Shown piece by piece: positions 42,689 to 51,342 of a stretch of DNA of 64,000 nucleotides. The translations under genes were made by a program, and so were the position numbers. The DNA lies in the NCBI RefSeq assembly GCF_023703465.1, contig NZ_JAMQGP010000011.1:1-64000 (forward strand), written 5' to 3'. The stretch's first letter is position 1. Every line of letters starts with the position of its first letter. The stretch comes from Echinimonas agarilytica. GTDB lineage: Bacteria > Pseudomonadota > Gammaproteobacteria > Enterobacterales > Neiellaceae. Below the pieces are notes generated by a model. The model saw nothing but the letters and a program-made list of their open reading frames with translations, had not been told where the DNA came from and did no database searches.

Positions 42689-45600
42689 ATGTGGCTACCT
42701 AACTCAGCTTTGCGTCACCCGCAGTTCTCAATGATTTTGATTTTACTCATGGTGGTATTGGGTATTATTTCCTATTCCATTATGCCGCGTTCAGAAGACC
42801 CACAGTTCGATCTCCCTATTACCCTGGTCGAAGCTGTGTACCCGGGCGCATCTCCGCTTGATGTTGAAACTCTCGTGGTTGATCCACTCGAAGCCGCTAT
42901 TGGTGAATTAGAAGATATAAAGAAGATTGCCACCAGCATTCACAATGGCGGCTCTCGTATCGAAGTCACGTTTCGCTATGGTACCGACCCTGACGAAGGC
43001 TTTGATGATGTAAATCGAGCTATATCGTCGGTCAAGGCAGAGTTGCCGATCGAAACTGAGTTATTCATTCAAAAAGCTTCGCCCACCAGCGTCAATATTC
43101 TTCAGTTTGCCGTTTGGACCGATCCCATGGATTACAAAACGGTTGATGTTGCATCTGAGAGCTTGCAAAAGCGCCTTGAGCGTTTTCCTGAAGTCCGAAA
43201 GGCTGAACGTTGGGGCTTGCCCACACAAATTATTGAAGTATCAGTTCTTCCAAGTTTACTCAAACAATATGGCCTGAATATGAATCAAGTGACTGATGCT
43301 CTGGCATCACGAGCCGAAAATATTACGCCAGGATTTGTCGATGCAGAGCAGCGTCGATTCAATGTCAATGCCAGTGGCAATTACAAGAGTTTGCAAGAGG
43401 TGCGCGAAACAATTGTTCTTAAGGGCCAACACTCACCGATTCAAATTGGGGATGTCGCACATGTCGATTACGCCTCCGACGAACCCACCTACTTGAGTTA
43501 CTACAAAGAAAAGCCCGTTGTTTTTCTTACAGTTCAGCAAGCCACTGGCGAAAATATTTTCACCCTGACAGAAACCTTGTTAGAGGAAGTAGAAGCGTTT
43601 AAAAAAATAGCCCCCAAGGGCGTGCACGTAGACTTAATTTTCAAACAAGCCGACAGCGTCTCGGACCGAGTGAATGGTTTTTTTAGCAACTTAGCGCAGG
43701 GCCTTGTACTGGTTGCAATTTTGTCCTTACTGTTTTTGGGGCCACGTGCATCGGTGTTAATCACACTCACGGTTCCCTTATCATTTACCATTGCCATTGG
43801 TTTACTCGACATTACGGGATTTGGTCTCGAACAAATGTCGATTGTCGGATTAATTATTGCGTTGGGCTTGCTGGTCGATGACGCCATTGTAGTGACCGAA
43901 AGTGTTCATCGAACACGCCGTCCCGGCATGTCGGCTATAGAAGCTGCACGGCAGGGTGCAAATCGCATTGGCATGGCCAGTAGCATTGGCACCTTTACCA
44001 CTGTATTCGCATTTTTACCCATGCTATTGCTGCAAAGTTCCAGTGGCGATTTTATGCGTTCAATGCCAATTACAGTAAGCCTAGTGCTCATTGCTTCTCT
44101 GGTTTTGTCGCTCACACTCACACCGCTTTTGGCCAGCAAGCTAATGGTCACGGAAGCGCCCAAATGGTCGTTTCAAAATAGCCTCAACCGCTTTGCTGAA
44201 TCGACTTATCAGCATTGGCTCGCGCCAATGCTGCGACACCCCTTTTTAGTGCTCATCGCAGGCCTATTTGTACTGGCAGGTAGTTTGTCGATTTTCCCTT
44301 CAATTGGTGTTGCGTTATTTCCCAAAGCTGAAAAACCGATTCTCTTAGTCGATGTTGAGGCCCCGCCAAACACGGCTCTGTTTGAGACCGATCTGATCAC
44401 TCAAGACGTAGCTCAGCAACTAAAGCGCTCTGAGCTTGTGCATTCAGTGGCTTTAAATGTGGGCAATGCAAACCCGCGCATTTACTACAATGAAATTCCT
44501 CGCCGAGGGCATAGTAATTACGCCCAAATTCTAGTGTTGCTTGAGAACTATGATCCAACTGAAGTGGATGAGCTGTTGGTAGACTGGCGTTCTCATTTTG
44601 GCGATTACTCAAAAGCAAAAATTTCAATCAAAGAATTCCAGCAAGGTCCAGTGACCGATCCACCGATCACTTTTCGCTTAGTCAGCGACAACATCGACGA
44701 TCTTGTGACTGTATCAGCTGATGTTGAAAAGTTCATGCGTTCCTTAGAAGGCACCATCAATATCCGCAACGACATTGGCGATCCGCAAGTCGAGGTCGAC
44801 CTCAATATTCGATATGACCTATTGGCATTGACCAATGTACCGGTGAGCGCATTCGACCAAACTCTAAAAACAGTGTTAACCGGAAACGCCGTGGGCACTC
44901 TCAAAGATGATCAAGGCAACGATTATCCCGTAAAGGTCAAAGGCCTCACATCATCGTTTGATGAATTAGTACAAATAGATATTGCCAGTGAGCAAGGTGC
45001 ATTGGTGCCCATCAACCAATACATTCAGCCTCGATTAGTTGCAGGCCACCCAAAGTTCTATCATTTTCAAAAGGTTCGCAATTCCAAAATTTCAGCAGAC
45101 GCAGCAAGTGGTTACTCAGTGGCAGCACTGACCACAAAAGTTATCGATTATTTGAAACAGTACCCGATGCCGCAGGGCATGCGATTTGAAGTTGGCGGAG
45201 AGGAAGAGTCACGACAGGAAAATTTCTCAGGCCTTAGTCACGTCATGATGATCGCCAGTCTAGGTATTTTTGCAGCGCTGGTATTCCAATTCCGCAGTGT
45301 GATTCAGCCGATCGTTATTTTTGCATCCATCCCATTTGCGATCGGTGGCGCCATTTTGGGGCTATTCATCACCAGCAATAGCTTTTCAATTATGGCCTTC
45401 GTTGGCTTGATCAGCCTATTTGGTATTGTGGTCAACAACGCCATTATTCTAGTGGACACCGTGAATTACAATTTGGCGCAAAAAATGACGCCTCATGAGG
45501 CGGTGGTCCAAGCGAGCTCAACACGACTCACACCGATTCTGCTCACAACACTCACGACCATTGTGGGCTTAATACCGCTGACATTGTTTGGCGGTAAGCT

Positions 45601-45718
45601 TTGGGAGCCACTGGGGTGGGTCATTATTGGCGGGCTCAGTTTGTCGACTATCTCCAGCTTAGTTATATTGCCAATTCTCACTTGGTTTGTTGTAAAGGGT
45701 CAAAGTAGTAATGAGTGA
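42689..45718 (+). CDS. RND efflux pump, inner-membrane transporter (AcrB/MexB superfamily)
   Basis: 1009 residues beginning MWLPNSALRHPQFSMILILL; a start 12 codons earlier lies inside the adaptor gene and is less likely. Twelve membrane segments in two repeats with two large periplasmic loops are apparent. The proton-relay pair of TM4 is present (GLLVDDAIVVTES), as is the second-half motif VNNAIILVDTVN. The N-terminal GYSIMPRSEDP-type segment resembles a hydrophobe pump subgroup rather than a metal pump. Its last 8 bases overlap prsK, so the histidine kinase gene may be translated with the pump. Confidence 0.93.
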   Translation: MWLPNSALRHPQFSMILILLMVVLGIISYSIMPRSEDPQFDLPITLVEAVYPGASPLDVETLVVDPLEAAIGELEDIKKIATSIHNGGSRIEVTFRYGTDPDEGFDDVNRAISSVKAELPIETELFIQKASPTSVNILQFAVWTDPMDYKTVDVASESLQKRLERFPEVRKAERWGLPTQIIEVSVLPSLLKQYGLNMNQVTDALASRAENITPGFVDAEQRRFNVNASGNYKSLQEVRETIVLKGQHSPIQIGDVAHVDYASDEPTYLSYYKEKPVVFLTVQQATGENIFTLTETLLEEVEAFKKIAPKGVHVDLIFKQADSVSDRVNGFFSNLAQGLVLVAILSLLFLGPRASVLITLTVPLSFTIAIGLLDITGFGLEQMSIVGLIIALGLLVDDAIVVTESVHRTRRPGMSAIEAARQGANRIGMASSIGTFTTVFAFLPMLLLQSSSGDFMRSMPITVSLVLIASLVLSLTLTPLLASKLMVTEAPKWSFQNSLNRFAESTYQHWLAPMLRHPFLVLIAGLFVLAGSLSIFPSIGVALFPKAEKPILLVDVEAPPNTALFETDLITQDVAQQLKRSELVHSVALNVGNANPRIYYNEIPRRGHSNYAQILVLLENYDPTEVDELLVDWRSHFGDYSKAKISIKEFQQGPVTDPPITFRLVSDNIDDLVTVSADVEKFMRSLEGTINIRNDIGDPQVEVDLNIRYDLLALTNVPVSAFDQTLKTVLTGNAVGTLKDDQGNDYPVKVKGLTSSFDELVQIDIASEQGALVPINQYIQPRLVAGHPKFYHFQKVRNSKISADAASGYSVAALTTKVIDYLKQYPMPQGMRFEVGGEEESRQENFSGLSHVMMIASLGIFAALVFQFRSVIQPIVIFASIPFAIGGAILGLFITSNSFSIMAFVGLISLFGIVVNNAIILVDTVNYNLAQKMTPHEAVVQASSTRLTPILLTTLTTIVGLIPLTLFGGKLWEPLGWVIIGGLSLSTISSLVILPILTWFVVKGQSSNE

Positions 45719-47741
45719 AACCATAGGCTTTTTGGGCTACGCATTTTCTGCCACTAGCTATGCATTTTTGTTTTTGCTGTTGCTCACCACACGGCAACCC
45801 ACGCCTCAACGCACAGCACTCATCGTTACCAGTGTGATTGGTGTTGTTTGGGGGGTGATACTGACCCTTCAAATTTATCAAGGTTCAGCAATGGGCATGG
45901 CGCTAGCAGCCGACAGCCTTCGTAACATTTGTTGGATCGTTCTATTGAATGTGGCCCTATCCAACGAATCGAATTTTAGGCACTTACTTAATTCGCCACA
46001 AAAAATGGCTGTGGCACTTATCTTAGCCGCCACCGTCATTTTAGATTTCACCATGCTACGGTTGAAATGGTTCGACAGCAGCACATTGCTGTTACTGCAC
46101 CTTGGCCAATGCGTATTGGCATTATGGATGCTAGAGCACCTCTATCGCCGGACCGACATTGAAGCTCGTTGGACCATTAAACCTATTTGTTTAGGTTTAG
46201 GCATGATCTACGTGTTTGATTTTGTGTTGTATTCAAACGCCATGCTCACCAAATCTTTATCGTTGGATTTTTGGTACCTACGCGGCTGGGTGAATGCGCT
46301 TGCGTTGCCATTAATTCTGCTCACTGCGCGACGAGTGCAAGACTGGTCCACTCGTATATTTGTCTCACGCGAAGTCATTTTTCATAGCACTTTATTACTG
46401 GCTGCTGGCGGTTATCTCTTAGTCATGGCGCTAGCCGGCTATTACATTCGATATGTAGGCGGCGCTTGGGGCAACATGGCGCAACTGGTGTTCTTTGTGC
46501 TTGGAGGGCTTGTTCTCGCCAGTTTATTTTTATCCGACAAATTACGCCGCAACGTCAAAGTCTTTATCGCTAAGCATTTCTTCGCTAACAAATACGAATA
46601 TCGTGAAGAGTGGATGAAGTTTGCTGCTGTTTTAGAAGAAGGAGATGGCACTCCGTATGAAGTAGCACTCAAAGCCATGGTGAAGCCATTTAGTTGCAAG
46701 CACGCTGTACTCGCTATTCAAGAAGGCAAGCAATTTAAAATTGTGGCAAGTCGCAATGAAGAAGACTTTGATGGCGAAGCCAAATTTCTTTTGGAACAGT
46801 TGGGCGCTCAAGCCACCAACCATGACTGGGTGATCGACATTAAGGAAACCCGTGCAGGAGAGGGCAAGCTTCCTTTTGAATTTCCGCCCGATGCGCTTGG
46901 TCATATTAAACGTTACGCCTATATAGTGCCGCTCACGAGTAAAGTTGGTGTCAATGGTGTTTGCTTATTGTCCAGCCCTAGCTCTACTGAGTCAGTGGAT
47001 TGGGAAGATCGCGATTTAATGAAGGTGATTAGCCGACAGCTTTCCGTGCATTTGAAGCTTCACCATACCAATATACAATTAGCCGAGAACCAGCAGTTCG
47101 ACACCTTCAATCGAATGTCTGCGTTTTTAGTGCATGATTTAAAAAACGTCTTGGCACAATTAGAATTGCTGAGCAAAAATGCGATTAAGCACAAACACAA
47201 TCCCGAATTTGTAGAAGACGCCTTTGAAACGGTGGATGCCGCCGCAACGCGGTTAAACAAAGTTCTTTCTCAACTCCGACAAAAGCGTGCCGAAGGCGAA
47301 GTCACACAATATGTAGATGTGCTAGCAGTGGTTCAGAACGTGTTAACGTCTTGTTCAAACCGAACACCAGCCGCCACTCTTAAAAATTCAGTACCATTTA
47401 GCATTCATACCAGCCGCGAACGTTTCGAGAATGTATTGACACACCTTATACAAAACGCTCAGGAAGCAACCTCCAATGAAGGTAAAGTGACCGTATCAAC
47501 CGCAACAGATGACGATTGCTACACAATTTCAATCACAGATACCGGGTCAGGTATGACCGACGATTTCATCAAAAAACGGCTATTCAAGCCATTTGATACC
47601 ACCAAAGGTAATGCAGGCATGGGCATTGGGGCATACGATGCTCGTAAATTTGTGGAGCAACTCGGGGGCAACCTAGATGTGACTAGTGTGCTTGGGGAAG
47701 GTTCTCGCTTTGAATTGAAACTTCCTATACACAATGATTAA
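45711..47741 (+). CDS. prsK: Exosortase-system histidine kinase PrsK
   Basis: 676 residues. The N-terminal half has about eight membrane segments (residues 5-280). A GAF-like region lies at about 300-450. The kinase core has the H-box AFLVHDLKNVLAQLE with His475, the N-box around Asn582 (HLIQNAQEA), and the G-boxes DTGSGM (610-615) and GMGIG (636-640). This layout and the prsR gene directly after match the PrsK family of PEP-CTERM/exosortase genomes. The signal sensed is not known. Its ATG overlaps the stop of the pump gene (ATGAGTGA). Confidence 0.9.
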   Translation: MSETIGFLGYAFSATSYAFLFLLLLTTRQPTPQRTALIVTSVIGVVWGVILTLQIYQGSAMGMALAADSLRNICWIVLLNVALSNESNFRHLLNSPQKMAVALILAATVILDFTMLRLKWFDSSTLLLLHLGQCVLALWMLEHLYRRTDIEARWTIKPICLGLGMIYVFDFVLYSNAMLTKSLSLDFWYLRGWVNALALPLILLTARRVQDWSTRIFVSREVIFHSTLLLAAGGYLLVMALAGYYIRYVGGAWGNMAQLVFFVLGGLVLASLFLSDKLRRNVKVFIAKHFFANKYEYREEWMKFAAVLEEGDGTPYEVALKAMVKPFSCKHAVLAIQEGKQFKIVASRNEEDFDGEAKFLLEQLGAQATNHDWVIDIKETRAGEGKLPFEFPPDALGHIKRYAYIVPLTSKVGVNGVCLLSSPSSTESVDWEDRDLMKVISRQLSVHLKLHHTNIQLAENQQFDTFNRMSAFLVHDLKNVLAQLELLSKNAIKHKHNPEFVEDAFETVDAAATRLNKVLSQLRQKRAEGEVTQYVDVLAVVQNVLTSCSNRTPAATLKNSVPFSIHTSRERFENVLTHLIQNAQEATSNEGKVTVSTATDDDCYTISITDTGSGMTDDFIKKRLFKPFDTTKGNAGMGIGAYDARKFVEQLGGNLDVTSVLGEGSRFELKLPIHND

Positions 47742-47787
47742 TTCTGTTACATAATGCGCACACAACAAGGACACATACGGAAAACAC

Positions 47788-49134
47788 ATGGAAACTTTGC
47801 TAGTAGTTGAAGATGATCCAGGTATTCAAAAACAACTGAAATGGACTTTCACAGATTTTGAAGTGGTATTGGCATCCGACCGCAACACTGCCATCGCAGC
47901 GTTGCGCCGCTATGAACCTAAAGTAGTAACCCTTGATTTGGGCCTGCCACCCGATGAGACAAACGCGAGCGAAGGGCTTGCAACGCTCAAAGAAATACTT
48001 GAGTTAGCCCCCGCGACTAAAGTCATTGTGATCACCGGCAATGACGATAAAGAAAACTCCCTCAAAGCAATTGCAATAGGCGCATTGGACTTTTATCAAA
48101 AACCTATCGATGGCGACACCCTCAATACAATCGTTTCCAGAGCGTTTTTTGTCTCGGGCATTGAGGAAGAAAATGAGCGTTTAAAAGGTTCATCTCTAGA
48201 CGATAATGGATTTATCGGTAATAGCCCTCAGGTGCAACAAGTAAGCCGGATGGTGGAACGTATTGCCCCCACCGAAGTCACCACACTTCTATTAGGTGAA
48301 AGTGGTACTGGCAAAGAGGTACTTGCACGAGCGATTCATGAACGCAGCCCTCGTAAAGACAAACCGTTTATTGCGATTAACTGTGCTTCCATTCCAGAAA
48401 CACTGCTTGAAAGCGAGCTGTTTGGTTTTGAAAAAGGCGCATTCACCGGCGCACATAAACAAACCAAAGGTAAAATCGAATGCGCCGATGGCGGTACCCT
48501 ATTCCTTGATGAAATCGGCGACATGCCCTACCCACTCCAAGCAAAAATTCTTCGTTTCTTACAAGAAAAGATTATTGAGCGCTTGGGCGGACGACAAGAA
48601 ATAGCCGTTGACGTTAAAGTTATTTGTGCAACACACCAGAACCTACAAGGCATGGTGTCGGAAAAGAGTTTCCGCGAAGATCTATTTTATCGTATTAGTG
48701 AAATCACCATTAACATTCCTCCGCTGCGCGAACGCGGCGAAGATGTTCTTTTGTTGTCACGAGCCTTTTTACAGTCGTTTAGCAAACAGTTCGGGCGCAA
48801 CATCACAAGTTTTAGTGATGATGCAATTCAAGCGCTAATGACACATTCGTGGCCGGGCAATATTCGCGAATTACAGAATAAAATCAAATCCGCTGTGATT
48901 ATGGCCGACGGAAAGCAAGTCAGCTCATTCGACCTAGCACTGATACCCAAACAAGGTGAAGAGAGCCAAACGTTAGCTCTGAACCTTCGCCAAGTTCGCG
49001 AAGATGCGGAAAAATCTGCCATTAGAAAAGCGATTTCAATCGCGGCTGGCAATATGTCTAAAGCAGCAGAATTACTCGGAGTCACTCGACCAACGCTCTA
49101 TTCACTGATGGACAAGTACTCGATACAGAAGTAA
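47788..49134 (+). CDS. prsR: Exosortase-system sigma-54 response regulator PrsR
   Basis: 448 residues in NtrC order. The receiver domain (1-115) has the phosphorylation site Asp50 in VTLDLGLPP and Lys105 in FYQKP. The AAA+ domain has Walker A GESGTGKE (170-177), the sigma-54 contact loop GAFTGA (217-222) and Walker [11 protein letters not shown] (235-244). The Fis-type helix-turn-helix is at about 415-445 ([20 protein letters not shown]). It should activate sigma-54 promoters; a good candidate site lies about 145 bases downstream, at 49277-49292. Confidence 0.94.
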   Translation: METLLVVEDDPGIQKQLKWTFTDFEVVLASDRNTAIAALRRYEPKVVTLDLGLPPDETNASEGLATLKEILELAPATKVIVITGNDDKENSLKAIAIGALDFYQKPIDGDTLNTIVSRAFFVSGIEEENERLKGSSLDDNGFIGNSPQVQQVSRMVERIAPTEVTTLLLGESGTGKEVLARAIHERSPRKDKPFIAINCASIPETLLESELFGFEKGAFTGAHKQTKGKIECADGGTLFLDEIGDMPYPLQAKILRFLQEKIIERLGGRQEIAVDVKVICATHQNLQGMVSEKSFREDLFYRISEITINIPPLRERGEDVLLLSRAFLQSFSKQFGRNITSFSDDAIQALMTHSWPGNIRELQNKIKSAVIMADGKQVSSFDLALIPKQGEESQTLALNLRQVREDAEKSAIRKAISIAAGNMSKAAELLGVTRPTLYSLMDKYSIQK

Positions 49135-49147
49135 CCTAAGTGTTATC

Positions 49148-49176
49148 AAACTCACACGATGCTGTCGAGTTTCTTT
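49148..49176 (+). terminator. Possible prsR terminator
   Basis: AAACTC-ACA and TGT-C-GAGTTT pair over nine base pairs with one bulged base around the loop CGATGC, followed by CTTTA. It begins 14 bases after the prsR stop. The stem is A/T-rich at its base and the U-tract is short. Confidence 0.5.
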
Positions 49177-49276
49177 ACATTTGACGGGAATAAATCGCTT
49201 TTTTCGTCTTAAAGCTACTGTAACAAAGCACAAGATAAGGCTATTTATCATTCACTTAGATGGTAATAAATCGAGT

Positions 49277-49292
49277 TGGCGTGCTTATTGCA
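49277..49292 (+). promoter_or_regulatory. Sigma-54 promoter upstream of the Tat-signal protein gene
   Basis: TGGCGT, GCTTA, TTGCA (49277-49292) matches the -24/-12 consensus TGGCAC-N5-TTGCA with one real departure. The invariant GG (49278-49279) and GC (49290-49291) are exactly ten bases apart. Transcription would start near 49303, about 75 bases before the ATG. The gene just upstream encodes a sigma-54 activator (prsR), and about 140 bases lie upstream for enhancer sites; I could not define those. Confidence 0.82.
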
Positions 49293-49377
49293 GTTCTATA
49301 GAACTAGATAATGATTTATTGGTGTTAGCTATACAAGCGGACGTAAGCCCAATCACCTTTATTAGGCAAAAAAGACT

Positions 49378-50160
49378 ATGACAGACCAACATTCAAAAGA
49401 TATGGACCATCAATCTGAAGCGCCAGCATCTGAATCGCGCTTTGATCGACGCCGCTTTCTTCGCACTTCTGTCGCGGCTTCTCCGTTGCTTTTAACTATG
49501 AAAAGCCCAACGGCTTGGGCAACTAACGGTTCCAGCGCAAACTGTAGCCTTCAAGTCTTGTTGTCGGGCAATGGCTCTCATCCACACAATGGTTGTACGG
49601 CAGACGTGAAGTCACCTGGCTACTGGAAAAGCGTGTATGACAATAACTCCTCTGATCAAGGTAAGAAACTTGTTCTAACCGCTCTTAAATCATTTGGCTA
49701 CCCTGAGGACATGAAGTTTTCTTCAAGCTTTTTGGCGCCAATTGCAACGACAAGCATCGACTTAAATGCATCTTGGAACTTTGTTTTTGACGCTCAACGA
49801 AGTGAAGACCCTTCGTTACGTTCGGCGCTCGCTGACAACAAAATTGAATTGATTGTGAAGTTCGTTCGCAAAAATTACGTTGCAGGTACAACACCAGGTC
49901 CAAGAGAAGTTCGTGTCGATATAACTAAACGACGTTCAAACGTTCATAAGTTTATTGTCTCAGGCTTTTTGAACAGTTTGTTTTACCCACAATTTATCGA
50001 TTACCAGTTGACGTCTGATCAAGTGAAAACAGCTCTTGATACAGCCATTGCTAATGAAATCGATAATGTTATGACACAACTGGAAGCGGGTAGATTTAGC
50101 AACTTTAGAAACGTTGGTAATTCGTTGAAAGCTCTTCGAGACGAACTAAACCGTTGGTAA
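49378..50160 (+). CDS. Tat-exported protein of unknown function in the exosortase locus
   Basis: 260 residues. A twin-arginine signal is clear: polar N-region, DRRRFLRTSVAASPLLLT (23-40) and a probable cleavage after AWA (46-48). The mature protein has two Cys (56 and 73) that may form a disulfide, then KSPGYWKSVY (78-87). Similar PGYWK motifs near Cys occur, as I recall, in various exported proteins of exosortase genomes. The remainder is mixed alpha/beta with a helical C-terminus. There is no C-terminal PEP-CTERM or LPXTG-like signal. I do not recognise a named family. The gene is preceded by a sigma-54 promoter and followed by hairpins and three genes for PqqD-like, HPr-kinase-like and nucleotidyltransferase-like proteins. 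It looks like the exported product of this unit. Confidence 0.8.
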   Translation: MTDQHSKDMDHQSEAPASESRFDRRRFLRTSVAASPLLLTMKSPTAWATNGSSANCSLQVLLSGNGSHPHNGCTADVKSPGYWKSVYDNNSSDQGKKLVLTALKSFGYPEDMKFSSSFLAPIATTSIDLNASWNFVFDAQRSEDPSLRSALADNKIELIVKFVRKNYVAGTTPGPREVRVDITKRRSNVHKFIVSGFLNSLFYPQFIDYQLTSDQVKTALDTAIANEIDNVMTQLEAGRFSNFRNVGNSLKALRDELNRW

Positions 50161-50170
50161 TAATGACCCT

Positions 50171-50185
50171 CGAGTCCATCACTCG
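50171..50185 (+). other. Small hairpin just before the PqqD-like gene
   Basis: CGAGT and ACTCG flank a five-base loop, ending three bases before the ATG at 50189. It occupies the place where a ribosome site should be; none is visible. Translation of the next gene may depend on ribosomes finishing the preceding gene. Confidence 0.5.
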
Positions 50186-50188
50186 TTT

Positions 50189-50455
50189 ATGAGTACGAAC
50201 GCATTCAAATTAAATGAGCACTTCTCCATCGAGAGGTGCTCATTTGTTTCTGGCGAAGAAGCCGTTTTATTCAGTCCTCAATCGTTACAAACTCTTTTAT
50301 GCCACTCAAAAGTTGTTGATGTGATCATTCAATGGCAACACAGTGGGTGTTTCGACAAAGCATTAAGCTCACTCGAATCCGATCCAGAACTCAGCCAGCA
50401 AATCATCGACAAACTCGAACATATGCAGATTATCGAACGGATACCTCAGCTATAA
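50189..50455 (+). CDS. PqqD-like peptide-binding protein of the HPr-kinase-related system
   Basis: 88 residues with the size and pattern of PqqD-family proteins: beta hairpin at the N-terminus (FSIERCSFVSGEEAVLFSPQ), a helix with hydrophobic spacing, and a C-terminal winged-helix-like end (IIDKLEHMQIIER). PqqD proteins bind precursor peptides for modifying enzymes. A PqqD-like protein paired with an HprK-related kinase and a nucleotidyltransferase is a trio I know from exosortase genomes. No ribosome site precedes the ATG, codons 8-20 lie in a 15-bp hairpin, and the stop overlaps the next start (TAATG). Confidence 0.65.
   Translation: MSTNAFKLNEHFSIERCSFVSGEEAVLFSPQSLQTLLCHSKVVDVIIQWQHSGCFDKALSSLESDPELSQQIIDKLEHMQIIERIPQL
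50212..50245 (+). other. 15-bp terminator-like hairpin inside the PqqD-like gene
   Basis: AAATGAGCACTTCTC (50212-50226) and GAGAGGTGCTCATTT (50231-50245) pair completely in plus-strand RNA, with one U-G pair and the loop CAUC, followed by GUUUC. It lies 51 bases after the stop of the Tat-protein gene and within the first codons of the next gene. It could end or slow most transcripts so that the exported protein is made in excess over the three enzymes. Confidence 0.7.
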
Positions 50456-51342
50456 TGAGTCGCAAGCACTATCTCTTTAAATCAGGCCCCTTCATTTTCA
50501 ACATCGAAACTCCCATCAAAGGGGTTCAGCGTTACCTTGAAAATCATTATCACAATCAATTTGTAAGCCCTAGTGATGATGTATTTATCGATTATGATGT
50601 CGCGGTCGAACACGGCCCGCTGTATCGCAGACTATTTGCCCCCCAAGCCGTCTTTCTATTTAACAAGCGCAGTCCATTTAAGCCTTTACCTCTAGATCAA
50701 GCCCACGCCATGCTTGAGTGGGGGATGAACTGGGTTATTTCATCAACCGCTAATCAATACCTAATTATTCACGCCGCAACGCTAGAGAAAGATGGCAAAG
50801 CTATCATTATTTCAGCGCCTCCTGGCTCAGGGAAAAGCACGCTTTGTGCCTACTTAGCATCCAATGGCTGGCGCTTACTATCAGACGAACTTGCATTGGT
50901 CGATCCCAAAACGCTCAAGGTTTATGGCCTAGCTCGCCCCATGAACATGAAAAACAAGTCCATTGAGTTGATGCGTAAATACTATGCGCCAGATCAGTTT
51001 AGTGCCGTCGCTACAGATACCCACAAAGGCACCGTATGTTTGCTCAAAGCACCGCAAGAAAGTGCTGAGCTCTGCAATATTCCGGCAGAACCTAAACTCC
51101 TCGTGTTTGTCAGCTATCAAGCCAATGAGGCGTGCTACTCAGAAATGATTAGCCCAGCAAAGGCTCTTACTGAAATTATTGGCAACACCTTCAATTTTGG
51201 TTTGTTAGGAACGGAGGGCTTTGAAACGGCGAAACGACTCGTCGACAAAACGGATGCTGTCTACATCGAATATAGTAGTTTCGAATCCTGTGAAGAGGCT
51301 ATCTCTCAAGCATTGCTAACACAGAGGCTCGCATGTCCATAA
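50455..51342 (+). CDS. HPr kinase-related P-loop protein
   Basis: 295 residues from ATG at 50455 (overlapping the previous stop). The core resembles HPr kinase/phosphorylase: HAATLEKDGKAIIISAPPGS (from His106), Walker A APPGSGKST (121-129), and RLLSDELALVD (140-150), the HprK-type Asp/Glu site. It lacks the N-terminal domain of true HprK, and there is no HPr gene nearby, so the substrate is not HPr of the sugar transport system by any evidence here. It may phosphorylate or otherwise modify the Tat-exported protein or a sugar-linked partner. It overlaps the following gene by 10 bases. Confidence 0.78.
   Translation: MSRKHYLFKSGPFIFNIETPIKGVQRYLENHYHNQFVSPSDDVFIDYDVAVEHGPLYRRLFAPQAVFLFNKRSPFKPLPLDQAHAMLEWGMNWVISSTANQYLIIHAATLEKDGKAIIISAPPGSGKSTLCAYLASNGWRLLSDELALVDPKTLKVYGLARPMNMKNKSIELMRKYYAPDQFSAVATDTHKGTVCLLKAPQESAELCNIPAEPKLLVFVSYQANEACYSEMISPAKALTEIIGNTFNFGLLGTEGFETAKRLVDKTDAVYIEYSSFESCEEAISQALLTQRLACP

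Noticed and set aside
49181-49381. Open frame of 66 codons between prsR and the Tat-protein gene
   Set aside because: It runs through the sigma-54 promoter, has no ribosome site and no recognisable sequence; treated as chance.
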